Assembly (NCBI GenBank): GCA_017506865.1
Contig: JAFCMP010000062.1
Location: 62,001 to 126,000, forward strand
Length of the DNA: 64,000 nt
Source of the DNA: Tribonema minus
Lineage: Eukaryota; Sar; Xanthophyceae; Tribonematales; Tribonemataceae
Direction of reading: 5' to 3'
Shown here: one piece after another, positions 55,500 through 64,000 of the stretch
How positions within the stretch are numbered: the stretch's first letter is position 1
Layout of the letters: each line of letters starts with the position of its first letter
The notes under the pieces: generated by a model
Told to the model about the DNA's origin: nothing
Databases searched by the model: none
What the model saw: only the letters and a program-made list of their open reading frames with translations
Translations under genes and position numbers: made by a program

Positions 55500-55744
55500 G
55501 CTGCTGCTGCTGCATTTGCTGACACAAGGCGGCGACCTACGCACGCGTCGGCGTAGACTGCTGCTGCTGGTGGTGATGGTAGCTGCTGCTGCTGCTGCTA
55601 AGGCCAGGCGACCTATGACGCATCGGCATAGACTGCTGCTGCTGGTGTTGATGGTAGCGCTGCTGCTGCTGCTGCAGCTGCTGAGGCAAGGCGGCGACCT
55701 ACGCACGCATCGGCATAGACTGCTGCTGCTGGTGGTGGTGATAG

Positions 55745-55780
<36 letters not shown>

Positions 55781-56030
55781 GGCTGCTGCCGCTGCTGCTG
55801 CTGCTGCGCCATCGGAGGCATGCCATAGCCGGCATGCCTCTCCGAGTCACCCTGCGCTTCCCACTGGCCGCTGTGTCCCGAACCCCCCAGGTGGTCACCG
55901 CTGTCCCCCGAGTTTTCCCCATCTACCTCCTCAACGACAGGCAGAGCATGGGATGCCACAGGGGACGGGGGGTGGCTGCGGGGCGTGCCCGCCTGCTGCT
56001 GCTTGTGCGGCGGGGATGTGCTGGCCGCGA
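55500..56030 (-). CDS. Gln-rich exon of the coiled-coil gene or a copy of it (copy 1)
   Basis: On the minus strand, after an acceptor AG near 56028, the frame reads SPPHKQQQAGTPRSHPPSPV, then VVEEVDGENSGDSGDHLGGS, then GYGMPPMAQQ and a long Gln run from CAG repeats, ending HHHQQQQSMPMRA with TAG at 55699-55701 overlapping a GTAGGT donor. Past that the Gln/His part is repeated twice more (to about 55541). It is a low-complexity, hydrophilic segment, likely the end of the coiled-coil protein coded upstream. The same exon appears at 59020-58711. Which copy is used is unknown. Confidence 0.5.
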
Positions 56031-56560
56031 TTGGGGAGCCTGAAGGTCGAGAGGAGTGGTGGAAGTGGTGCGATAGTGAGCGCAGTGCTGGTGTGCAAGA
56101 CGGTGCAAAATCAAGCGCAGTGATAAGTGGTGTTTGAGAGAGCATGTGCCTGTGCGCAGCGCTGCGCAATGCTTGTGCGAGGGGGACGTGCTCACTGCAA
56201 TTGGGGAGCCTGAAGGACGAGAGATGTTGTGAAGGTGGTGCGATAGTGAGCGCGGTGCTGGTGTGCGAGACGGTGCCGAAGAACAAGCGCAGTGATGAAG
56301 ATTGGTGCTCGAGTGAGCGTGGTGCCTGTGTGCAGCGCTGTGCAATCATTGTCCGGCGGGGACGTGCTGACTGCGATTATGGTCAGCCTGAAGGGCGAGA
56401 GAAGTGATGAAGTTGGTGCGATAGTGAGCATGGTGCTGGTGTGCGAGACAGTGCTGCATAACAAGCGTAGTGATGAGAGTTGGTTTCGAAGCAAGCGGTG
56501 CCTGTAAGCAGCTGTGCAGTCGTCATTTGGCGCCTCACCGGCACCGCTGTGCAATCGTCA
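56014..56560 (-). repeat. Three or more units of about 170 bases
   Basis: Units starting near 56014, 56189 and 56362 share GGGGACGTGCTSRCTGCGAT, TTGGGGAGCCTGAAGG, GGTGCGATAGTGAGCGYGG and GCTGGTGTGCGAGACGGTGC. On the minus strand each has an AG acceptor then CACRTCCCCGCCG, that is the 5' edge of the Gln-rich exon, upstream of it. Copy 2 of the large duplication has about two and a half units (59020-59360). Confidence 0.85.
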
Positions 56561-57515
56561 TTTGGCGCCTCTGCAGAACAGGAACTCATAGGTGCATCGA
56601 GCAAAACAGTTGTGCGAACTATATATACATCGGTAGACCGCGAACCATCTGCAAGTTTGGCCCGCTTGGTCATACTAAGGATCAGGGTTTGAGATAGCTA
56701 CCAGACTGAGTGAACCTTGCCCTAACCTCCCCATCTGACAATGCAGCTTGAGTGACCGCCTGCATATCTTTTGCATTTATAAATACGTGTCCACCTCTTT
56801 TGGCTTGAGTGCACTTCAAAGTGAACTGGGCAGCAAGCGAGCGCGGCAATCTGCGCCCCACTGGCCTTTGGAAGAGTGCAATAAGGCTCCATTTCAATGC
56901 CATCAAGGTTGTCCATGAGAAGCATCTGCGTACAAGCACCCTTCCACTCTCAGCTCGCAAGGGACAGTATATCGAGCACTGCGTGCAGCAGCTCATCAGC
57001 TCGTCTGTAATGGTTGTCCACATGTTCCTGTGTGCGTGTGAGTATGGCTCCGAGATGCTAAACACAGCTTCGCGGTTGTGCCGAGAAGCTAAAAGCCTTG
57101 TGCACCAACTTCTGGGGAAGTTCTCCCGCTCGTGATGGTGTGCCATATTGTGATACTACATAGCCTTTGAACGGGGAGTAGCGCTGCAGAATGAGATCCT
57201 TCTCTTCTGTGTCTCATAGGGAAAGCGCACAATGAGACCGCAACGGCTTACCGAGCGGAGTCGCTTGCACCCTGCTACTTAGACTCGGTTCCTGCCATGC
57301 ATGTGCTTTATGACACATACTTTGAAGACATTGGATTATGCATGTCAACATGCGCAGTGCGCACAGACAGGTCATTGGCTTTGAGCAAGAAAGCGCAAGC
57401 AAGACAAACTCCAAAGAATATTGGCGTGATTGAGATTGTGACTCGCCTGGTGGAGTCACTTGCAAGCCAGCAGCCTCGAGTCTGGCGTATTCGTGCGAAA
57501 GCACCGAACTCTCAC

Positions 57516-57597
57516 CTGCCCACCGCAAGCTCCAAGCCCCACAGTCAGCCGCAAGAGCCAGCAGCACCAGCGATGCCACTGCGCGTCGCATCGCCAT
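57516..57597 (-). pseudogene. Second copy of the signal-peptide exon, frameshifted
   Basis: Codes MAMRRAVASLVLLALAADCG like 54527-54444 but lacks two bases (CG) before the donor, so the frame is lost at the junction. It has the same upstream sequence. It may be transcribed but cannot make the same secreted protein. Confidence 0.85.
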
Positions 57598-58710
57598 CCT
57601 CTTTGGTGATCGCTGGGCCTGTGCTGCTGCGGGGCAAAAGAGTATGCCGCATAATCAATCCAACGATGCCTCCACGGGGTAACCCACCGGATAAAGCAAA
57701 TAACCATGTTCTTGCTTTTAAAGCAGCCCAAAAGTTTAACATTGTTGAGCACTGTGATCTCCACGATGACCGGACCGAGTAGAGTCTTGTCCATACGATG
57801 GGCATAAAATACAAACAAAACTCACGTGTGCCGCATATGCAAGTGTGCCACATATGCAACCCTATGACGCGTGGATAACCCACCGACCCCCTCTAACCCT
57901 AGGTGAATAGCCCTAATGATGCGGCTGCGGCAATGCACTCTTGAAGCTCAAGCCCCACGTACAGCACAGCACGGATGCACTGCATGCACTTCATATGTCC
58001 ACTATTGTAGCATAAAATCCATCATTTGCTGAAATTGGGCTCGCAAATGATACGCATTAGCATCTGCCATGCTGCTGTACATGCAAGCAATAGTGCGAGA
58101 CCAAGTGCGTCGCGTTGCCACAGCAAAATACAAGTGTGGGGCTGAAAAGAGAAGCGGCTTGGGCACATTTACGCTGCAGGCTGCCTTTGTGGCACATGCA
58201 TCACAGCACACAACCACCAAGAAACTAGTGTGTATGTATGCTGGAGGCAGCGGACGAAAAACCACACATGTGGCCTTCTGTTACTATTTGATGTTTGCCT
58301 CAAGCGCAGCGCCCTGTGCCAGCCGCCCTTCACGTGTGAAGGCCGGATGTGTATGCTGCAGGGGAGATTGACAGCAGCTTGCTCCCGCTGAAGCTGTACG
58401 CCAAGAACAGTTCACGACAGTCCTAAACCATGGGCTGAGAGTAGGCTGACAGCACTGCTGCAACCATCTGGCTAGCCACTGCTGCTGCCATTGCTGACAA
58501 TGGCGGCGGTAGTGATGGTGCACCACAACAGCCCCGCTCCCTCCCCCAGCCCAGAACCACGCACAGAAATCGCTTCTCCTGCTGCTGCTGCAGTTGCTGC
58601 AGTTGCTGACGTAAGGGAACTAAGCAGGCATAGACTGCTGATGGTGGTGGTTGGTGGTGGTAGCGGTGCTGCTGCTGTTGCTGCTGCAGCTGCTGACGCA
58701 AGGCAGCGGC

Positions 58711-58764
58711 TCAAGCACGCATCGGCATCGACTGCTGATGCTGCTGCTGGTGGTGGTGGTAGCG

Positions 58765-58809
<45 letters not shown>

Positions 58810-59020
58810 CTGCGCCATCGGAGGCATGCCATAGCTGGCACGCCCCTCTGTGTCACCCTGCGCTTCCCACTGGCCGCTGTGTCCCGAACCCCCCAGGTGG
58901 TCACCGCTGTCACCCGAGTTCTCCCCATCCACTTCTTCAACGACGGGCAGAGCGTGGGATGCCACAGGGGAGGGGGGGTGGCTGCGGGGGGTGCCGGTCT
59001 GCTGCTGCTTGTGCGGGGGG
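58711..59020 (-). CDS. Gln-rich exon, copy 2
   Basis: Second copy of the exon at 56030-55500: SPPHKQQQTGTPRSHPPSPV, VVEEVDGENSGDSGDHLGGS, GMPPMAQQHQQQQ and a Gln run, ending SMPMRA. It is nearer to the upstream coiled-coil exons than copy 1 and so is the more likely one to be spliced, but the phase of the join to exon 60053-59967 does not fit directly; another exon must lie between. Confidence 0.5.
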
Positions 59021-59966
59021 GACGTACTGACAACGATTGGGGAGCCTGAAGGACGAGAGAAGTTGTGAAAGTGGTGCGATAGTGAGCGCGGCGCCGGAGT
59101 GCAGGACGTGCAAGCGCAGTGATGAAATTTGGTGCCTAAGTGAGTGTGGTGCCTGTGTGCAGCGCTGTGCAATGCTTGTGCGGCGGGGACGTGCTGACGG
59201 CGATTGGTCAGCCTGAAGGGCGAGAGAAGTGATGACGTTGGTGTGGAAGTGAGCGCGGTGCCGGTGTGCGAGACGGTGCCGAAGAACAAGCGCAGTGATG
59301 AAAGGTGGTTGTGAAGGAAGCCGTGCCTGTGAGCAGCGCTGCGCAGCTGTCATGTGCCGCACCTGCACGACAGAAACACATGACTGCATCAAGTAAAACA
59401 GTTACAATGCCGGCACTGCGTGCGGCAGCTGATCAGCTCGCTTTTGATGGTTGGTTGTGCGTGTACTTCTTGTGTGCGTGTCAGGATAGCTCCAAGATGG
59501 TAAAACGGCTGCCCAGTTCTGCCAATGAGCCGGAACCCATTTGCACCAACTGCCAGGGGGGGAAGTTCTCCCCCTTGTGGTAATGTGCCGTGTCGTAATA
59601 TGTACCACAACGGAGTAAGTAGCCTTCGAGAGGGGGATAGCACTCCAGCATGAGATCCTTCTCTTCTGTGCCTCAGAAGGAGGCAGCGCAAAGCGCCCGC
59701 AGCGGCTTCCCAACTCCCCAAGCGGAGTCGCTTGCACCCTGCTACCTGGGCTCGGTGCCTGCCATGCATGTGCTTTATCACACATGCTTCGGAGCCTTGA
59801 TTGATTCATGTCACCATGATTGTAATTCACGTCCACATGATTTATTCAAGTCAAAGTTCGCCGTCCGCAGAGACAGGTCATTGCGTTCAGCAAGAAAGCG
59901 CAAGCAAGGCAGACTCCAGAAAGAATATTGGCCTTGACTAGATCGCGACTCACCTGGAGGAGTCAC

Positions 59967-62900
59967 TTGCAAGCCAGCAGCCTCGAGTCTGGCTCGAAGG
60001 CGCTCTGTCTCGTTCTCCTGTTCCTCGAGTTGCTGATGCAGCTCCTCTACATCCTGCTCGTCATAATAGCAGAACGATCAGCAGGTTGCATGAGGTGAGG
60101 ACCCAGCTAACAAAGCACTCAGCAGGATTATGTAAAGTCACTACACTGACGTTTCCCGCAAGTGCCAGCACCGGAGCATGTTAAGTTGCACAAGTAAGAG
60201 CACTTGTTGCATTGGGGCAAACGGAATCGTGTGTCATTTCACAGCTCACCCAGAGGATGAAAGCTTCCCCCATTGAAGTACGTGCCTCAAACACTTCGGT
60301 AACTTCAGTTCTCCCGAGGTATAAGTACCAGAACAAAGCTGTCAACAAATACCGCACGCACACTTATCATGTTATGTTCAGCTCCACAGCTCATCGAAAT
60401 AATGAACAGCACCCCATAGAAGGACGTATGCATTCGGAAAACTTATCCCCGGGTGCCGGCAGCACAGCGGACTGCACCATCAGGCATGCGCACGGTCCAT
60501 CTCGATCAATAGGATCTTCGTCAACACACAACTCTAACTGATGGGAGTTTCCCCATGTGCCTCAGAGCGAGACTGCATACGTGACAAACACGTGCTGCAT
60601 GCGTGCGATCGACTTCGATCCACTGCTCATCCACTCCCACAGAACTTCAGTGTGCGGGATTTCTGCCTCCGAGCAAGTTTTGTACACTTCAATGTCAGGT
60701 ATAAACTACGGTTGTCCCGCATGCGCGCGATCAAGTCCAAGAGACTGCGCATCCACTTCCTCTGACTGCTCCAGGATTACACTTGTGCCCAGCAACATGG
60801 GTGAGGTAGCAGTGTTGGCATTCGTACACTGATACCTCTGAATTTCAGAATGACATTTTGAAATAGCAACAACTCTGAACTTCATCACAACGTACCGCGT
60901 GCGCGCGATCAAGTTCAAGAGTCTGCGCATCCAGCTCCTCCGACTGCTCCATCAGCAATCGCACAAGCCGCTGCAGCTTGGATTCAGTGTCAGCGTCACC
61001 GTTGTTGCCATCACCGGCAACAGCAATCTGTGGGCGCAGGGGAGTTACAGTTACAGGCAGTTGTAGGCATACTGAAACCGCTTGCGTGGACTACAATGGC
61101 AAAGTTGTAAAAGACTTTTGAGGCCTGTAGTAGTATGCTGAGAAGTACAAAAACACGCTATAGGCCACATGCACTTGATTCTCAGTGTCACGCTATTGCC
61201 GTCGCCAGCGACAGCAACCTGTGGGCACACAACAGTCACACAACAGCTCAAACAAACCGCTTGTGTGGGCTTCATGACATCCTTGTCCGGAGTTTGAAGC
61301 CTGCAATAGCAAGCTGAGAAGTGCAACAATACATCATACGCCATGGGGACTTGAGTATCGATTGCACCGCCGTTGCCATCGCCAGCAATAACACGACCTG
61401 TGGACGCTGCTAACCCTAACCCTAAGTCACACACACGCAGCTAGTTCAACACGATTGCGTGCACCATCTGTACAGAGCTCAATTACACTTTCGTGCGTGT
61501 GAATTGCTGCTGCACAGACTTGTAGAACACTGCCAAGTACAGTGATACTTTGTATGCCAGATGCGATTGCGCATGGAAGTCTCCCTCCTCACCATTGCCG
61601 GCAATGGTGACCTGTGCATGCCATGGCAAAAGTAGAGAAAAGGTTGAAGTTCTTACTTGGCAGCATTCAAAGATTGCTTTGCGACACCAGAGGACTGTGA
61701 AGTGTTCTATACAGTACAGGGCCAGAAACAAGCTCTGATGGTTAAACGGGCACAGGTTCACATCTTGCTCTTGGCCAAAAACTACATTCAAAGCATCATA
61801 TGAGCAGCTTTGGGGCTGTCCAATGCACTGCAGGAGCTGGGAACAGGGGTGGAGATGGTCAGGCATTCATGCTCGCTTCAGCACGCATTGTTACAGTCGA
61901 CAGCTTGATCCACCCATGGGAGGCGAAACTACGACAACAGGTGTATTGCTCTCTGGCGCATGAATGATGTGGCGTGCTTGCACAGTGTCGCCACATGCAC
62001 GAAGCACTGTTTCTTGCTACATCCATCACTCGGAACATGGAATTGCGGTGGCAGTAGTATTTGCCATCTGTTGGGGCGAGCAAGTAATCCCAAATTGCGA
62101 TACATACATACCATCCTGTGTCCATGCAGTGCATTATATCATCTTGCGCAGCACTCCCTGCGTCCACCGGCACTCTGCTTAGAATCCTAGCCCCGACCCT
62201 AGCCCTAGATATTGTGTCCAATGGCGCCCTGGCGTAAAACTTAACCCTAGACCTAATCCTGCTCCATAGTACATGCATGCGTACATGCTCATACTCCGTG
62301 CTCTCTGCATCCAACAATACAGTCATTGATGCGCGACAGGAAAGGTACCGAAGGTCAATCCTACACACCTTGCCCCTAATCCTAACCCTAAACCCTCACC
62401 CTACCCTAACCCTCACCCTAAACCTAACCCTAAGCAGTCTGGCTCACCTCAAGCTGGTGCATGAGCTGCAATCGCGAGCTGTCGCTATGCGGTCCGTCGC
62501 CTATGACGCCTGCCGGTGCCACAGTGAGGGTTAGGGTTACAGCGTTGCAGAGCGCGTTGAGTCAAACGCCCATACTGTTTCTCAGAGGCGTTTTGAGAAA
62601 GGCGCAGGCATCGTGATATGAGGCTGCCTAGCCATGAGACAGTGATAACCAGCACCTGTCACGGGAAGTTTCACGTGGCTGTTGCCGACAGTTGTAATGC
62701 AAAGCGCCAACATGTAAACCAGAAGCAGTGAGACAACATGCAATATATCTCTTGCCATCGGGGGGCTCAAGTGGCGGTTGTGACGCGCGTTTGCATGGTG
62801 CATCTTGCACGCCCCAAGCAAAATCACTGCAATCCGCTTTTTGTAGCACATGTATGGAGAAAGATGTATTGACAAGAGCGGACGCACAATAGGTGCAGCG

Positions 62901-63727
62901 TATTTGCAGACAGTGAGCACCAGATGTCCATCTGCACATGAACGCAGGCCACAGGTGCTTGCTCGCCATCATTCAAAACCACTCTTTGCAATGTATCAGC
63001 AGCGTAGACGCAAGGAGCATATATGACCGCAACTACGCACTGGCCAGCAGTTTCACACACATTCAACATCTATATTGAAACTTCAAGTGGAGCGTCACAC
63101 CTGAGTTGTGCTCCAATTGGTGCTCGCGCAGCGCCTGAACGGCCGCCACCTGCCATCATATCACATGTGTCACAACAGCCGCAGCAACAGTATCAGCACA
63201 CCAATGAAAGTCACGTGAACTGCCACCTGTCTTATTGCCAGCCTCTGACAGTAATGTGCCACCAATTGAGCCTCACCCTAATCCTAATCCTGACCGTAAC
63301 CCTAACCATCCCTATATGGAGGTGCAGCGCATAAAACCACAGTGGGTTGACAAGTAGCAAAGAGGCTGCAGCGCAGGTGTTGGCAGCCGCTTTGCACGCT
63401 TTGGCTGTCGCAACAGTCGCCGCACTGATTACTTTCGGCGAACTGCGCAACAAAGAGTGAGTGGAGTTCATCATGAAGAGCATCGCAATCAGCACAGGGG
63501 TCACACCATTCACACCATGTCTTCAGGCACGTGCCGTGCAGTGAACCCATAGAGTGCAGCTATTCAGAAGCAGTGTGCGCCGCATGTAACGATGAAGACA
63601 TCCATGGTTTGGCAGAACAGATTGAATATACTTCAAGTACTTGAAGTACACACCTACTACAAGTACTTGAAGTACACACCTGAACCCCGAGCTCGCGCCT
63701 TAGGCTGCCATTCTCCTCCACGAGGAG
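59967..63727 (-). CDS. Coiled-coil protein, partial gene
   Basis: Minus-strand exons: 63727-63680 (LLVEENGSLRRELGVQ), 62509-62448 (VIGDGPHSDSSRLQLMHQLE), 61027-60896 (IAVAGDGNNGDADTESKLQR, LVRLLMEQSEELDAQTLELD, RAHA) and 60053-59967 (DVEELHQQLEEQENETERLR, ARLEAAGLQ). Heptad-like Leu/Ala spacing in all of them predicts a long coiled coil; no other domain is visible. The last three join without phase conflict; at least one exon is missing between the first two. The Gln-rich exon at 59020-58711 or 56030-55500 may be its C-terminal part. The gene starts beyond the right edge of the window or in an exon not found. It could be a cytoskeletal, centriolar or tethering protein; nothing decides. Confidence 0.6.
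60705..60790 (-). repeat. Copy of the 3' edge of exon 61027-60896
   Basis: On the minus strand it reads LEQSEEVDAQSLGLDRAHA, a changed copy of LMEQSEELDAQTLELDRAHA, downstream of the exon. The donor is altered (GGGACAAC). Confidence 0.88.
61188..61625 (-). repeat. Three copies of the 5' edge of exon 61027-60896
   Basis: Near 61190-61222, 61365-61398 and 61590-61615 the minus strand has CACAG or CAG followed by a version of ATTGCTGTTGCCGGTGATGG with CAA and ACTGA-like text. The intron sequence upstream of each (GTGTTTGTACTTCTCAGC, CATATGGCG-type pieces) is also shared. Confidence 0.85.
62360..62440. repeat. Degenerate telomere-like array
   Basis: CCCTAATCCTAACCCTAAAC, CCTCACCCTACCCTAACCCT and CACCCTAAACCTAACCCTAA in a row, next to exon 62509-62448. 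Other short arrays lie near 395-415, 565-580, 3105-3140, 3470-3600, 3955-3975, 13665-13705, 30380-30405, 47638-47665, 48357-48373, 52520-52552, 61412-61424, 62525-62540 and 63278-63305. Confidence 0.9.
63630..63679 (-). repeat. Short copy of the donor side of exon 63727-63680
   Basis: AAGTACTTGAAGTACACACC occurs twice in a row (plus strand), each containing the reverse complement of the GTGTGTACTTC donor region. The copied unit is about 28 bases and does not reach far into the exon. Confidence 0.7.
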
Positions 63728-64000
63728 CTGCACACGCGAGTCAAACACACAAGGCTCCCATGTCAGTGCCTTTAAGTGATGAAGTACCTGACTTGAAGCA
63801 TGTGCTGTGCATGTGTCCAGCACATTGTGAGACCGACACTCGCGGTGACACGCTGTGTTGTGAGTGGCAGCGAGCGTACTACGGTTTACTTTTTGTCTGG
63901 TGGTGCGTGCAAGCACTGGGCTAGACGCGCAAAAACAAACAGTCCCATGACACTTGAAAGGCTGTAACGCGATGAAAACAGACGCTGTACGGTACTTGCA

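Larger units (their letters stand above)
54414..57486 (-). repeat. Large tandem duplication, copy 1
   Basis: About 3.07 kb matching 57487-59995. It includes the signal-peptide exon of the secreted gene, its upstream spacer, the CTG-rich Gln-coding stretch (55500-55815), an array of 170-base units (56014-56560) and the 3' edge of a coiled-coil exon (57459-57485). An extra 400-550 bases around 56600-57000 make this copy longer than copy 2. Confidence 0.88.
57487..59995 (-). repeat. Large tandem duplication, copy 2
   Basis: About 2.5 kb, same order as copy 1. Both copies end in GAGTCACTTGCAAGCCAGCA and GCCTCGAGTCTGGC, which is the 3' edge of coiled-coil exon 60053-59967; so the unit boundary lies inside an exon. 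Confidence 0.88.

Noticed and set aside
56682..57146. Minus-strand frame of 154 codons in copy 1 of the large duplication
   Set aside because: It lies in the segment absent from copy 2 and has no recognisable domain or good boundaries; possibly part of an insertion, but not supportable as a gene.
1..64000. tRNA, rRNA, CRISPR arrays, bacterial-type terminators or operons
   Set aside because: None seen on reading either strand; split genes and interspersed repeats show a eukaryotic nuclear genome.

Overview
This is nuclear DNA from a eukaryote, most likely a photosynthetic protist (alga). Genes are split into many short exons with GT-AG (once GC-AG) introns, reading frames are short, and there are no operons or ribosome binding sites. 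Short runs of TTAGGG/CCCTAA and of a GAAGTT/AACTTC hexamer are scattered through introns and spacers. A chorismate synthase gene, a Crinkler-type NTPase gene and a chromovirus-like LTR retrotransposon fit an alga, but the sequence alone does not fix the lineage.

Layout. 1-8036 (+): the C-terminal 236 codons of chorismate synthase in seven exons. 9777-14316 (-): five exons of a Hikeshi/OPI10-family protein, tail to tail with the first gene. 16256-18871 (-): exons of an unrecognised gene. 21054-25316 (+): a two-exon gene for a secreted 318-residue protein. 26880-27800 (+) and 34014-35105 (-): two inverted copies of the 3' end of a retroelement with a Cys/His knuckle and probable endonuclease domain; between them, 27938-33842 (+), lies a Crinkler-like gene (coiled coil plus P-loop NTPase), frameshifted once. 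35391-36885: low-complexity open frames ending in a Cys-rich domain. 37478-47035 (+): a complete but decayed Ty3/gypsy-type LTR retrotransposon with LTRs, primer site, polypurine tract, gag, protease, RT-RNase H, integrase, a chromo/Tudor-like tail, and a decayed cytosine-5 DNA methyltransferase between gag and protease. About 49700-54527 (-): a secreted Cys-rich gene with Lys-Pro-Ala-Ala-Gly and Ala-Pro-Ser repeats. 54414-59995: a 2.5-3.1 kb tandem duplication covering that gene's first exon and a Gln-rich region. 59967-63727 (-): exons of a coiled-coil gene that probably continues past the right edge.

The most unusual property is shared by nearly every intron-containing gene here. The intron next to an exon holds one to seven decayed copies of that exon's edge, each with its splice site. 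Copies of an exon's 5' edge, with acceptor, lie upstream of it; copies of the 3' edge, with donor, lie downstream. I call these exon-edge echoes. They occur in chorismate synthase, Hikeshi, the Crinkler-like gene, the secreted protein and the coiled-coil gene, and each intron becomes a row of decoy splice sites. In at least one case an echo forms a 60-base mini-exon with matching phases that could be read.

All exon joins were made by eye from splice consensus, phase agreement and remembered family conservation; no alignment or transcript data were available.
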